NCBI GenBank assembly: GCA_029263095.1
Contig: JAJCYA010000035.1
Coordinates: forward strand, 48,001 to 99,718
Direction: 5' to 3'
Origin: Acidimicrobiia bacterium
Lineage (GTDB): Bacteria > Actinomycetota > Acidimicrobiia > Spongiisociales > UBA11373
Length of the DNA: 51,718 bases
Shown: positions 41,778-51,656 of the stretch, piece after piece
Layout: every line of letters begins with the position of its first letter
Numbering within the stretch: position 1 is the stretch's first letter
Made by a program: the position numbers and the translations under genes
The notes under the pieces: generated by a model
The model's input: only the letters and a program-made list of their open reading frames with translations
Database searches by the model: none
Told to the model about the DNA's origin: nothing

Positions 41778-44414
41778 CTACAACTCTCCGAGCGTCTCAG
41801 TGGCGAGCGCGGAGGCATGTTCGAGTGCCGCTGCGATCTCGGCGCCCTGGGGCCCGCCCGCCTGAGCAAGTTCCGGGTCCTTGCTACCGCCGCCACCGAC
41901 GAGGCGGGCAGCCGGTCCGACGAAATCCGCCGCCGACACTCCCCGAGCGATCAGGTCGGCCGTGACGACGCCGACGAGACTCGCCTTTCCTTCGCGCTGC
42001 GATCCGATCAAGGCGACCCCACTCTGCAGACGGTCGCGCACCTGGACGGCCAGCTGTCGCAGGGCGTCAGGAGTTAGTCCGTCTCGCAACGCCGTGGCTA
42101 CGGTGAACTCACCGACCGACACGGCCGAAGCGATGATGTCGAGCGCCTCTTCGGACCGGGTACGGGCTTCGAACGCCTCGATTCTGTCCTCCTGCTCCTT
42201 GGACCGCGCTACCAGCCCGGCCGCGGCATCGCCCAGCCCGTCGGGCCTGACCCTCAGGTGGTCTGCTGCCGTTTTGAGCTGACCGCGCAGCTCGACCAGG
42301 TACTCGTACCCGAGCGAGCCGGTATAGGCCTCGATGCGTCGCAGATTGCTGCCGATCGAGGACTCGCCGACCACGATCAGCGGACCGATCTGACCAGTCG
42401 ATGGCACGTGCGTCCCCCCGCACAACTCGCGGGAGTACTCCCCCGCCTCCACCACCCGCACCCGCTCTCCGTACTTGTCCCCAAAGAAGGCGATCGCTCC
42501 CATGTCCTCGGCCTCTTGTCGCGCCAGATCGAGGGTCCGAACCCGAGCATTCTCGATGACACGTTCATTGCCGACTCGCTCCACCTCCAGCATCTCGTCG
42601 GGACTGAGCGGTCCGAAGTGGCTGAAATCGAAACGAAGCCTTCCCGACTCGACCAGCGAACCGGCCTGCTGCACATGAGTACCGAGCACGCTACGCAAAG
42701 CCCAGTGGAGGATGTGGGTGCCGGTATGGCTCTTACGGATCCGTTCCCTGCGTCCCGGCGCCACCTGCAGTCCGGCTTGCTGCCCCGCTGCGATCATGCC
42801 CGACGTCACCGTGGCGCGATGACCATGCAGACCCTGTAGCGCGTGCTGCGTGTCCGAGATCTCTAGAACTCCGGTTTCTGTGGTGGCGGTGCCGGTGTCC
42901 CCCACCTGGCCTCCGGACTCGCCGTAGAAGGGCGTGGCGTTGAAGAACACCTCGATCTCTGCGCCAGCCGATGCCTCTTGGACGACCTCACCATCGCGCA
43001 GGATCGTCAGGACCGTCCCCTCGGCGTCAACAGTGTCGTAGCCGAGAAACGCGGTCGGCCCGAACTGATCGAATACCTCCAGGTAGACGGTGACCGTCTC
43101 GCCATCCGCTTCGCTCCGGCGCGCCGCACGCGCCCGAGACCGCTGCTGCTCCATCTCTGTCTCAAAGCCGGAAATATCGACACTGAGCCCCCGCTCCGCC
43201 GTGATCTCATCGGTCAACTCGACCGGAAACCCGTATGTGTCGTGCAGCTTGAAGGCCGTCGAGCCGGAAAGCGTGCCACCTCCCTCGAGTTGATCGAGTT
43301 CCTCGAAGAGCAAGGTGTGCCCGGCTTCCAGAGTGCGACGAAAACGGAGTTCCTCACGTTCGGCAGTCTCGACGATGCCGTCGCGTCCACTGAGGAGAGC
43401 CGGAAAGGCGTCGCCCACAGCATCGACGGTGGCGTCGATGAGAGCAGGCGTGACCGTCGTTTCGGCACCGAGCTGCCAGGCATGGCGTACCGCGCGTCTC
43501 AACAATCGACGTAGGACATAGCCGCGACCGTCGTTGGCCGGAACGATCCCGTCGGCGATCATGTGTGTGATCGCCCTTCCGTGATCGGCCATGATCCGCA
43601 AACTGACGTCGGAGCCCTCGCTCTCCCCGTAGGTACGACCGGTCACCCCCTCCGCAGCAGCCAGCACAGTTCGAACAAGGTCCGTCTCGAACACGTTGTC
43701 GACCCCCTGGAGCAGTACGCACATCCGCTCCAATCCCAGTCCGGTGTCGATGTTCTTGGCCGGAAGGTCACCCACAACGTGAAACGGTTCGTCCTGGACG
43801 TACTGCATGAACACCAGGTTCCAGAACTCCATGAACCGCTGTTCATCGACGATCGGGCCGCCCTCGGGCCCAAAGTCGGGGCCACGGTCGTAGAAGATTT
43901 CGGAGGCCGGTCCCGCCGGCCCGGCCACACCCATTTGCCAGAAATTCTCCGAGTCCGGACGGCGCTGCACTCGCTGCGCCGGCACGCCAACACTGTCGAT
44001 CCAGATCTGCTCGGCCTCGTCGTCGTCGTCGTGCACCGTGAACCAGAGGCGATCGGGATCCATCCCGTACCCCTCGGTGATTAGCTCATACGCGAGCGAA
44101 CAAGCGAGTTCCTTGAAATAGTCGCCAAAGGAGAAGTTGCCGAGCATTTCGAAGAACGACATATGTCGCGCCGTCGTGCCGACGATGTCGATATCTACGG
44201 TGCGAATGCACTTCTGGGAGCTCACCGCACGCGGATACGGAGCAGGCTCCTCGCCGAGCAAATACGGCTTGAAGGGGACCATGCCGGCGACGGTGAGCAG
44301 CAGACCGGGATCGGTGGGGATGAGCGAAGCAGACGGCACGACCGTGTGATCGCGATCGCGGAAAAACTCCACGAACGTCCTTCTGACGTCGCTCCCGGAG
44401 ACGGGCGTCGTCAT
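41778..44414 (-). CDS. alaS: alanyl-tRNA synthetase
   Basis: Charges tRNA-Ala and edits Ser/Gly mischarging. The class II core has MTTPVSGSDVRRTFVEFF, SSQKCIRTVDID and TGLGLERM. The editing domain has the zinc motif HTGTHILHWALR and CGGTHVPSTGQIG. The C-terminal domain ends in a Gly-rich GGGGSKDPELAQAGG, normal for AlaRS. I chose ATG 44414 because GGAGGAG lies just upstream; it gives 878 residues. The open frame runs 100 codons further into rarA but that part has no AlaRS similarity. Confidence 0.97.
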   Translation of the reverse strand: MTTPVSGSDVRRTFVEFFRDRDHTVVPSASLIPTDPGLLLTVAGMVPFKPYLLGEEPAPYPRAVSSQKCIRTVDIDIVGTTARHMSFFEMLGNFSFGDYFKELACSLAYELITEGYGMDPDRLWFTVHDDDDEAEQIWIDSVGVPAQRVQRRPDSENFWQMGVAGPAGPASEIFYDRGPDFGPEGGPIVDEQRFMEFWNLVFMQYVQDEPFHVVGDLPAKNIDTGLGLERMCVLLQGVDNVFETDLVRTVLAAAEGVTGRTYGESEGSDVSLRIMADHGRAITHMIADGIVPANDGRGYVLRRLLRRAVRHAWQLGAETTVTPALIDATVDAVGDAFPALLSGRDGIVETAEREELRFRRTLEAGHTLLFEELDQLEGGGTLSGSTAFKLHDTYGFPVELTDEITAERGLSVDISGFETEMEQQRSRARAARRSEADGETVTVYLEVFDQFGPTAFLGYDTVDAEGTVLTILRDGEVVQEASAGAEIEVFFNATPFYGESGGQVGDTGTATTETGVLEISDTQHALQGLHGHRATVTSGMIAAGQQAGLQVAPGRRERIRKSHTGTHILHWALRSVLGTHVQQAGSLVESGRLRFDFSHFGPLSPDEMLEVERVGNERVIENARVRTLDLARQEAEDMGAIAFFGDKYGERVRVVEAGEYSRELCGGTHVPSTGQIGPLIVVGESSIGSNLRRIEAYTGSLGYEYLVELRGQLKTAADHLRVRPDGLGDAAAGLVARSKEQEDRIEAFEARTRSEEALDIIASAVSVGEFTVATALRDGLTPDALRQLAVQVRDRLQSGVALIGSQREGKASLVGVVTADLIARGVSAADFVGPAARLVGGGGSKDPELAQAGGPQGAEIAAALEHASALATETLGEL

Positions 44415-44451
44415 TGAATCTCCTCCAACCGGTGCATCGGCGGCAGGGTAC

Positions 44452-45777
44452 TCATTCCCTCCGCTCCCGCCCCATCCTCTCGTCGATGTCGCTGAGCCGG
44501 TCTGCCACGACTCCCTCGGCACCGGATCGGGACGGCCGGTACAGCACCTTGCCCTCGAGGCCGTCTGGCATGTACTGCTGGGGGACAACCGATTCCGGGT
44601 GATCGTGCGGATACCGATAGCCGACCCCGTGGCCGAGCTGCTCGGCTCCTCGATACCCGCCGGAGCGCAGGTGGGGCGGTACCGCAGCGTGTGACGTGTC
44701 CTCCACCACCTCACTGGCTGCGGCGATCAGCCGCTTGATCGAATTCGACTTCGGCGCGGTGGCCAGATGGATCGCGGCATGGTGCAGGGCATATCCGGCT
44801 TCCGGGAGTCCAACAATCCTCAGTGCGTCAAAGGCGGCGACTGCCACCCCCAGCGCGGTGGGATCAGCAGGGCCGATGTCCTCGGAAGCAAGCACAATCA
44901 TTCGGCGCGCGATGAACTCGGGGTCCTCGCCGGCGGCGATCATGGTTTGCAGCCAATAGGCCGCCGCGTCGGGAGCCGATCCACGCACGCTCTTGATGAA
45001 CGCGGAGATCACGTCGTAGTGCTGATCGCCCGCCTTGTCGTAGCGAACAATCCTCCTCTGAAGTGCCTCTTCAACTACTTCCAGGCCGATCGCATCGTCG
45101 CCGCGTCCTGCCGATATCGCCGCGGCAACCTCGAGCGCATTGATTGCGAGACGCGCATCTCCCCCCGATCGTTCCGCCAGAGCAGTTCGCGCCTCGTCGG
45201 TGATCGAACCCGGTTCGGAGAGCACGCCCTCGACCGCTCGATCAATCAGCACCGCAACCTCGGTCGGCTCCAGGGCTTCGAGGCGAAACAGGGTCGACCG
45301 AGAGATCAACGGGGAATTGACCTCGAAGAACGGGTTCTCGGTGGTGGCCCCAACGAGAATGACGGTTCCGGTCTCGACTCCCGGCAGCAGAGCGTCCTGT
45401 TGCGCCTTGTTGAAACGATGGATCTCATCGAGGAACAGGATCGTGCGCCGCTCATCCTGCTCGAGGCGCTGTTTCGCCTTGGCCAGCACCTCTCGTACAT
45501 CTTTGACACCAGCCGTGACCGCAGACAGCGCCTCGAAGGCGGCGTCTGTTTCCGTTGCTATCAATCGGGCCAGAGTGGTCTTTCCCGTACCCGGCGGACC
45601 CCACAGGATCATCGAAACCGGCCGACCAGATCGAACCATCACACTGAACGCCGCACCGGGACCCAGCAGGTGAGGTTGGCCCACAACCTCGTCGAGTCGA
45701 CCGGGCCGCATGCGCGCAGCAAGTGGTTCGGCCGACCGACGTCGCTCGGCACGTTGAGCTGCGAAGAGGTCGTCCAT
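44452..45777 (-). CDS. rarA: replication-associated recombination protein A (RarA/MgsA)
   Basis: AAA+ ATPase related to clamp loaders that acts at stalled forks. The Walker A motif is GPPGTGKTT, Walker B is ILFLDEIHRFN, and sensor 1 is VGATTENP. The RarA-specific C-terminal region includes GDARLAINALEVAAA and HYDVISAFIKSVRGSAPDAA. I prefer ATG 45777 (MDDLFA), a typical RarA N terminus, over ATG 45813. The length is then 441 residues. It lies between aspS and alaS. Confidence 0.95.
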   Translation of the reverse strand: MDDLFAAQRAERRRSAEPLAARMRPGRLDEVVGQPHLLGPGAAFSVMVRSGRPVSMILWGPPGTGKTTLARLIATETDAAFEALSAVTAGVKDVREVLAKAKQRLEQDERRTILFLDEIHRFNKAQQDALLPGVETGTVILVGATTENPFFEVNSPLISRSTLFRLEALEPTEVAVLIDRAVEGVLSEPGSITDEARTALAERSGGDARLAINALEVAAAISAGRGDDAIGLEVVEEALQRRIVRYDKAGDQHYDVISAFIKSVRGSAPDAAAYWLQTMIAAGEDPEFIARRMIVLASEDIGPADPTALGVAVAAFDALRIVGLPEAGYALHHAAIHLATAPKSNSIKRLIAAASEVVEDTSHAAVPPHLRSGGYRGAEQLGHGVGYRYPHDHPESVVPQQYMPDGLEGKVLYRPSRSGAEGVVADRLSDIDERMGRERRE

Positions 45778-45853
45778 CACTACGACGCTTCGAGGTGCGA
45801 ACCCGTGACGCATCTAGTATCGCCGCTCTCAACGGGGGACCTCGAAGCAGGCA

Positions 45854-47644
45854 TCACTCGGGAGTCTCCTCGTCTTCGAGGGCAGCCCGCACCCCGGGGC
45901 GGAGATCGATGCCGAGTTCCTCCAGCTGGGGATCGTCGACCGGGCCCGGCGACCGTGTGAGTGGGTCGAAACCCGTCTGCGTCTTCGGGAAAGGGATCAC
46001 CTCGCGGATATTCGGCTCGTTCTGGAGGATGGCAATAAACCGATCGATACCCACTGCAAAACCTGCGTGGGGCGGAGTCCCGTATTGGAGGCCCCGCATG
46101 AACCATCCAAAGCGTGACTCGGCTTCCTCGTCGCTGATCCCGAGCACCTTGAATACCCGCGCCTGAGTCTCCGGATCATGGATTCTCTCACTCCCCGACC
46201 CGAGCTCCGTTCCGTTGAGAACGAGGTCATAGGCGCGCGACACTGCTGTCTCGGGACGCTCTTCCATCTCGACCACATCCACCGGAGCCGTAAAGGGATG
46301 GTGAGCGGACACCAGCCGCCCCTCTCCGACCAGCTCGAACACCGGAAAGTCGGTTACCCACAGAAACCGAAGCTCATCGTGGCCTTCGGGCTGACCCAAC
46401 TCGTTGCGAAGCGCCCCGAGCACTGCGCGGGTCAGCGCCACCGAATCGGCCACGATCAGCAGTGTGTCGCCGACCTCTGCACTCAGCCGCTCCGTGATGC
46501 CCGCTTGCTCGGCCTCGGAGAGGAACTTGGCCACCGGAGACCGTAACGTTCCACCATCTTCGACCACCATCCACACGAGACCCTTCGCCCCCAGAGCCTG
46601 CGCTCGGTCGACCAGACCATCGAGCCCCGCCCGGGAGAGCCCGAGTCCACCGCCGTTGATCCCCGCGACCAGCCCGTCGCCCTGAAGAACCCCCGAGAAC
46701 GCCTTGAATCCCGTGGCGGCAAAGACCTCCGACAGGTCTACGAGTTCCATGCCGAAGCGAATGTCAGGTTTGTCGGTTCCGTACCGCGCCATCGCATCGG
46801 CGTACGTCATCCGGGGGAATGGCGTGCCCAAGTCCAAGTCGCGCAAGGCCTTGGCAACTGCGCCGATCACCGGTTCCAGAGCATCGAATACCTGATCCTG
46901 TCCCCAAAAGGCCCCCTCAATATCGAGCTGAGTGAACTCCACCTGGCGATCCGATCTGAAGTCCTCGTCCCGATAGCACCGGGCGATTTGGTAGTAGCGC
47001 TCGACGCCACCGATCATCAGCAGCTGTTTGAACAACTGGGGCGATTGAGGCAGGGCATAGAACGAACCCTGGCGGAGCCTGCTGGGTACCAGGAAATCGC
47101 GAGCACCCTCCGGCGTCGACTTGACCAGGGTCGGAGTTTCGATTTCGAGGAACCCCTCGTCGGCCAACGTCGACCGCATCGCACCGACGGCGCGAGAACG
47201 GGCCAATAGATTTGCCGCCATGCGAGGCCGCCGCAGGTCGAGGTAGCGATACTCGAGGCGACGCACCTCATCGACGTCGCTCCTGTCGTCGATCTGGAAC
47301 GGGAGGGGTGCCGCCGGAGACAACACAGTGATCTCGGTGGCGCTGATCTCGATTTCGCCCGTAGCCAAATCGGGATTGACCGTTCCTTCGGGTCGCTCCC
47401 TGACCGATCCAAGCACTGATATGCAGAACTCATCTCTGAGGGCGTGGGAAAGGTCGACGAGGTCGGGCTGCTCTTCGGGGTTGATCACCACCTGAACGAC
47501 GCCGCTGGCCTCGCGCAGATCGACGAACAAGACGCCACCGTGATCGCGTCGCGTCGCCACCCACCCGGCGACCCTGACCTCGGTCCCGATGTCGCCGGAT
47601 CCGAGGTGCCCGGCCCGGGCCGTCCTCAGCGTTGCTTCATCCAC
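45854..47644 (-). CDS. aspS: aspartyl-tRNA synthetase
   Basis: Bacterial-type AspRS with an OB-fold anticodon domain (RVAGWVATRRDHGGVLFVDL), a class II catalytic core (SPQLFKQLLMIGGVERYYQI, RCYRDEDFRSDRQVEFTQLD) and the GAD insertion typical of bacteria. The end AGFAVGIDRFIAIL is motif 3. The start is GTG at 47644 with GGAGGT six bases upstream, inside the end of hisS (19-base overlap). This gives 596 residues, the standard length. A longer frame to 47722 is spurious. Confidence 0.96.
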   Translation of the reverse strand: MDEATLRTARAGHLGSGDIGTEVRVAGWVATRRDHGGVLFVDLREASGVVQVVINPEEQPDLVDLSHALRDEFCISVLGSVRERPEGTVNPDLATGEIEISATEITVLSPAAPLPFQIDDRSDVDEVRRLEYRYLDLRRPRMAANLLARSRAVGAMRSTLADEGFLEIETPTLVKSTPEGARDFLVPSRLRQGSFYALPQSPQLFKQLLMIGGVERYYQIARCYRDEDFRSDRQVEFTQLDIEGAFWGQDQVFDALEPVIGAVAKALRDLDLGTPFPRMTYADAMARYGTDKPDIRFGMELVDLSEVFAATGFKAFSGVLQGDGLVAGINGGGLGLSRAGLDGLVDRAQALGAKGLVWMVVEDGGTLRSPVAKFLSEAEQAGITERLSAEVGDTLLIVADSVALTRAVLGALRNELGQPEGHDELRFLWVTDFPVFELVGEGRLVSAHHPFTAPVDVVEMEERPETAVSRAYDLVLNGTELGSGSERIHDPETQARVFKVLGISDEEAESRFGWFMRGLQYGTPPHAGFAVGIDRFIAILQNEPNIREVIPFPKTQTGFDPLTRSPGPVDDPQLEELGIDLRPGVRAALEDEETPE

Positions 47645-48855
47645 TCCTCGACCTCCTCGACGGACACCTGGCGTTCCTCCCCCGTCTCCAGCACTTTTAG
47701 CGAAACCAGCCCCCGCGACCACTCAGACCCCACGATCGCGACCGCCGCTGCCCCACAACGATTCGCGGCCTTGAACTGCGCCTTGACCGAGCGAGAAGCC
47801 GAAGCATCCCAGTCGATCTTGAACCCTCGCTGCCGCAGCCGCGACACCCATTCCGTCGCCTGAGGCGTGAGATCGTGGTCAGCCACGGCCACATACAGAT
47901 CAAGCCTGTGCTCGGCTACACCCGGCATGGCGTGGACAATCCTGTCACACCCCATGGCAACGCCTACGGCCGGGACCGGATGCCGAGATCCGATGAGCTC
48001 GGCCAGCGGGTCGTAGCGTCCGCCGCCACCGAGCGACGACTGGGCGGCTTCGAACGAAGAGGAGTAGAACTCGAATACTGTTCGGTTGTAATAGTCGAGA
48101 CCACGCACCAGCCGCGGGTCGATCTCGTATGGGATTCCGAGCCCATCAAGCGCCGACCTAGCCCGACTGAAGTGCTGCGCCGCCTCCGGCCCGAGATGGT
48201 CCAACGGCACCGGTGCGTCGCGAACCACCTCGGTATCCGCCTTCGAATCGAGTACCCGCAGGGGGTTTGAGTCGATCCGCCGTCGGGCGTCCTCCGACAG
48301 ATCCGATTGGCGTTGGCGGAGGTACTCCTGCAACAGGTTGCGATATGCGACGCGGTCGGCCGAGTCCCCGATCGAGTTGAGCCGAAGACCGATCCCCGAG
48401 ACCCCCACCATCTCCAGCAGACGGTATGAGAATTCGATGACCTCGACATCGGCACCGGGAGCCGACTCGCCGAGGTATTCCAGATCTACTTGGAAGAATT
48501 GACGCCGGCGACCCTTCTGGGGCTGCTCGTATCGGAATTGCGGCCCGGCGGCCGCCAGTTTGACGATGCCTTGACCACCCGATTCGATGTACGAGCGCAC
48601 TATGCCCGCAGTGAACTCGGGGCGAAGAGTCACCGAACGCCCTCCCCTATCCTCAAATGTGTACATCTGCTTCTCGACGACTTCGGTCGTCTCCCCGACA
48701 CCGCGTGAGAACAGCTCCGTCGACTCGATCGCCGGCATGAGTGCCAGGTCGTACCCGTAGCGCTCGGCGAGATCATCAAAGGCGCGCAGCAGCCTCCGCC
48801 ACCTCTCCGATTGGGGCGGAAGGATGTCGTCTGTGCCCTTGAGGCGCGGTATCAC
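47626..48855 (-). CDS. hisS: histidyl-tRNA synthetase
   Basis: Class II synthetase. The N terminus IPRLKGTDDILPPQSERW, motif 2 region GPQFRYEQPQKGRRRQFFQ, and the HisRS signature LVRGLDYYNRTVFEFY are clear. The C-terminal anticodon domain ends in VSLKVLETGEERQVSVEE. The start is GTG at 48855, overlapping the stop of the upstream hydrolase (GTGA), which gives 409 residues. The frame is open to 49215, but that stretch is antisense-like and unrelated to HisRS. Confidence 0.96.
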   Translation of the reverse strand: MIPRLKGTDDILPPQSERWRRLLRAFDDLAERYGYDLALMPAIESTELFSRGVGETTEVVEKQMYTFEDRGGRSVTLRPEFTAGIVRSYIESGGQGIVKLAAAGPQFRYEQPQKGRRRQFFQVDLEYLGESAPGADVEVIEFSYRLLEMVGVSGIGLRLNSIGDSADRVAYRNLLQEYLRQRQSDLSEDARRRIDSNPLRVLDSKADTEVVRDAPVPLDHLGPEAAQHFSRARSALDGLGIPYEIDPRLVRGLDYYNRTVFEFYSSSFEAAQSSLGGGGRYDPLAELIGSRHPVPAVGVAMGCDRIVHAMPGVAEHRLDLYVAVADHDLTPQATEWVSRLRQRGFKIDWDASASRSVKAQFKAANRCGAAAVAIVGSEWSRGLVSLKVLETGEERQVSVEEVEEWMKQR

Positions 48856-49502
48856 GTGCGGAATTCCTGCATGAAGGGGTTCGTCGCCAGCTCGACGGCC
48901 AGCGTAGTGGTGGTCCCGTGACCGGGGAACACGTCCGTCGCAGGAGTGAGTGGGACGATCCGATTCCGCATGCTTGTCATGAGAGTGTCGTAGTCGCCCC
49001 CAGGTAGGTCGGTACGCCCGATCGATCCCGCAAAGAGCTGATCGCCGGAAAAGAGCACTCCCTCGGCGGCGACGTGAAAGCAACAGTGACCGGGGCTGTG
49101 ACCGGGGGTGTGGAGTACCTCGAAGTCGATCCCTGCCAGCTCCAGCGAGGTTCCTCCTGCGAGAAGTTCCCAACGCTGTGGGGGGGCATAATCGCCGGGT
49201 AGTTCGAACCCCCACAGCTGCCTGAGCTGGGCAGCGGGGTTTGAATAGAGGAACTCATCATCGGGATGTATGTAGGCACTGACGTTGTAGCGACCCGCGA
49301 CGCCGCCGGCTCCGCCGACATGGTCCACGTGTCCGTGCGAAACCAGCAGGGCAACCGGAGTCAAGTCGTGACGGATGAGCAACTGAGCAATGCCGTCGAC
49401 ATCGGGCGGTGCATCGATGACGACGGCCAAACCGCCCTTCTCGGGCGCTATCACCCAGGTATTGGTCTCCGCCACCCACAGGGGTATTCCGCTGATGAAC
49501 AC
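48852..49502 (-). CDS. MBL-fold metallohydrolase (glyoxalase II-like)
   Basis: Metallo-beta-lactamase fold with the dinuclear metal site: SHGHVDHVGG (HxHxDH), HTPGHSPGHCCFH, the bridging Asp in LFSGDQLFAG and a final His in FPGHGTTTT. The 216-residue size and order resemble hydroxyacylglutathione hydrolase-like proteins. Genes of this family are often found next to hisS. The true substrate is unknown; a thioester or detoxification role is plausible. It couples to hisS through a four-base overlap. Confidence 0.92.
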   Translation of the reverse strand: MFISGIPLWVAETNTWVIAPEKGGLAVVIDAPPDVDGIAQLLIRHDLTPVALLVSHGHVDHVGGAGGVAGRYNVSAYIHPDDEFLYSNPAAQLRQLWGFELPGDYAPPQRWELLAGGTSLELAGIDFEVLHTPGHSPGHCCFHVAAEGVLFSGDQLFAGSIGRTDLPGGDYDTLMTSMRNRIVPLTPATDVFPGHGTTTTLAVELATNPFMQEFRT

Positions 49503-49532
49503 CGCCGCAGATTAGATCAGTCCGTTGGACCC

Positions 49533-50933
49533 TTAGAGTTCATCCCAGCCAAGCACCGCAAGTCCCACAGGCAACGACTGCCACAGAGATTGCAGCGACC
49601 CGTCGAGCCTAAAGGTCGGATTGCCCTCTATCTCTGTGTCGTCGATGTGAGATTCTTCCGAGTCACATCGACCCTCAGCGACGAACGCACCTTCCACATC
49701 AACGTTGCCATCGATTTCAATCTGTTCGGTCGCGGCAACGATGCCCGGAGTCGTCAGCTTCCCATTCCCTTCCCAACCGACATCACGACCCGCTAGCACC
49801 ACGAAGGTGTTGCTGGCGTGCGCCGAACCGGCCTGATACGCACCAATGGCCATGTTCCCGTTCAAGAAGACATCTCCTCCGAGCCTGTCGGGGCAGATGC
49901 CCTTTGCCTCGGCCATGATGAGCACTTCCCAGGGATCGTTATTGGTACCGGGGCTTCCCACGACATCTGGAGTGCCCCAATAGAAGTAGTACGCCCCGTC
50001 GTTGGCGGTGTTTCCGCCGTAGGACCATTCCGCCCAATCCTCTGAGTCGCAGCAGCCATCGAATACCCAGCCCCGGTAGCCGCTGGAGGCATCGGGCTCG
50101 ATGACGAGTCCGGTGCACGGCTCGGCTCCCACCGTGCCCCCCAGCGTCGGATGGGCCGGACCGGCGTAGACGCCACCGTCGGGGCACATGTCGTATTCAC
50201 TGAGGTACCAGAAATCGCGCGGCTCCACAGCCGGAATCTCGATCACCGGCTCGTCGAAGGGAGTAGGCGGGCACGAAGAGTGAACATTCAGGTTTCCGTC
50301 GACCTCCCCTCCGGTCGAGGACGTGAGACACCCACTCTGGAATGTCGCGTTGCCCTCGACTTCGACCGATGAGTTCGTGTGCGCCGACGCTGCAATGCCA
50401 ATGAAGGTGGGGTTCCCTTCGAGCTCGAGCTCATCGTTGGTGAGGAAGGCACGCGTGATCGCTATCGACGACGGGGCCGGCGTCAGGGCCGCCCGCACCA
50501 CCCGCACTCGGCGCTCCGTTGCAGAGCGCGACGGTGCAAAGCCGACTGCAAAGAGCAAGTCGGCGTTGGAAGGCTTGACGATCGCACAGTCGCCTTCGGG
50601 AGTGGTCACGAGGTCTCCACTCAACTGACCGTCGGCAGATGCCACGGCCCAATCCCTCTCTGCCCGCGCACCGATGTCGCCGAGATCGAGAGTCTCTCCC
50701 GTCGTCCAACCAAGGTCGGTAGACAGCGTGACAAGCCCGACATCCAGGCAGCTCTCTGCCACGTGCAGGGATTGCTCCCACCTGACGTCGCCCGAGACGG
50801 TCCCCACTTGACGCGCTGCTCGCGACATCACGATGGCGGTGATAAGCACAAGAATCATGCCCGCCAACATGACTACTGCGATAGCAAACCCGTCTTCACT
50901 CCTGTCCGGTTCGGTTCGCAGACGCCGAAGCAT
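49533..50933 (-). CDS. PilX-like minor pilus protein with EGN repeats
   Basis: An N-terminal hydrophobic helix (about residues 15-37, GFAIAVVMLAGMILVLITAI) preceded by a basic/acidic leader resembles PilX or GspK-type minor pilins, but without the Glu5 of major pilins. The large extracellular part has seven copies of a short [E/D/N]GN motif within beta-prone segments at about residues 172, 193, 212, 358, 388, 408 and 436. An insert of about 110 residues rich in Cys, Trp and Tyr lies between the third and fourth copies. About ten Cys are present, suggesting disulfides. Its start overlaps the stop of the PilW-like gene (TAATG), so they form one operon. I cannot give an exact function. Confidence 0.75.
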   Translation of the reverse strand: MLRRLRTEPDRSEDGFAIAVVMLAGMILVLITAIVMSRAARQVGTVSGDVRWEQSLHVAESCLDVGLVTLSTDLGWTTGETLDLGDIGARAERDWAVASADGQLSGDLVTTPEGDCAIVKPSNADLLFAVGFAPSRSATERRVRVVRAALTPAPSSIAITRAFLTNDELELEGNPTFIGIAASAHTNSSVEVEGNATFQSGCLTSSTGGEVDGNLNVHSSCPPTPFDEPVIEIPAVEPRDFWYLSEYDMCPDGGVYAGPAHPTLGGTVGAEPCTGLVIEPDASSGYRGWVFDGCCDSEDWAEWSYGGNTANDGAYYFYWGTPDVVGSPGTNNDPWEVLIMAEAKGICPDRLGGDVFLNGNMAIGAYQAGSAHASNTFVVLAGRDVGWEGNGKLTTPGIVAATEQIEIDGNVDVEGAFVAEGRCDSEESHIDDTEIEGNPTFRLDGSLQSLWQSLPVGLAVLGWDEL

Positions 50934-51496
50934 TATGAGTTCCTCAAGTAGACATTGGAGGCGTAGCGAAGCTCATCATTGGTGTTGCCAGATGGGGAAA
51001 GCGCGACCAGCTCGATCGTCACGGTGGTGACATCCACCGGTGTCACCACGTCGTAGGAGAACGAACTCAACCCCGGATCCAATCGCGTGGCGACAGTCGT
51101 CTGAACGCCAGCGTCCGTGGCCCGCACCACACTGCCATCCGACTCGAGGGACCACGTGATCGACTCACCAGGGTCAACGACATCGTCTCGATTGCTGTCA
51201 TACCAGAACGAAATCGTCCCGGATTGAGCGACGGTCAGGTATTCGGATGACCGAAGCTCGCGCGACAGCAGGTCGCTCACGTCGCGAAGATCGCCGAGGG
51301 CAAGGTCGTTGGACCTGAGACGGTCATCGGTTGTCGCCACCCCAACGATCCAGCTCAACATCGCGCTGGCGATGAACACGGTGATAACCATCGCCACGGA
51401 GAGTTCGACAATGCTCACACCCCGGTCGTCCGACCAGAGTGAACGGTGCCTTGATACGCGTAGTCGATTGCGGGACATCGAGAGGGGTATCGACAA
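50933..51496 (-). CDS. PilW-like minor pilin
   Basis: A prepilin-type leader ends at the Gly in DDRGVSIVELSVAMVI, giving a mature helix with Glu at position 5. The rest (QSGTISFWYDSNRDDVVDPG and following) fits the PilW/PulJ-type minor pilin domain. I chose TTG at 51496 because AAGGAGG lies nine bases upstream; ATG 51478 six codons later is the alternative. The frame further upstream has no Shine-Dalgarno and looks non-coding. It is co-transcribed with the PilX-like gene. Confidence 0.85.
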   Translation of the reverse strand: MSIPLSMSRNRLRVSRHRSLWSDDRGVSIVELSVAMVITVFIASAMLSWIVGVATTDDRLRSNDLALGDLRDVSDLLSRELRSSEYLTVAQSGTISFWYDSNRDDVVDPGESITWSLESDGSVVRATDAGVQTTVATRLDPGLSSFSYDVVTPVDVTTVTIELVALSPSGNTNDELRYASNVYLRNS

Positions 51497-51656
51497 CCCG
51501 ACATGCCTCCTTGACTGGAATGAGCGTGCGCTCCCCCTGCCGTGCCCATGGAGACGACAGTCGGAGTCTGCCGGTGGGGATGAACGGGACAGGGAGCCTG
51601 CGAGCAGCGAATCCCCTCCGAGATTCGGGCGAGCGCTCTCCAGTAGTACGGGCCGC

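Noticed and set aside
44415-44714. 100-residue N-terminal extension of alaS
   Set aside because: Overlaps rarA, has no AlaRS similarity, and a good RBS precedes ATG 44414.
44767-45960. 397-codon plus-strand open frame
   Set aside because: It is antisense to rarA and the end of aspS and shows no domain; the minus-strand genes are certain.
48856-49215. 120-residue N-terminal extension of hisS
   Set aside because: Overlaps the MBL-fold hydrolase gene in another frame; Arg-rich nonsense composition; the GTG at 48855 gives a standard HisRS.
51477-51512. A further TCAA-N16-GTCGATAC sigma-28-like match before the PilW-like gene
   Set aside because: The TCAAGGAGG there is better explained as the Shine-Dalgarno for a TTG start; as a promoter it would leave almost no leader.
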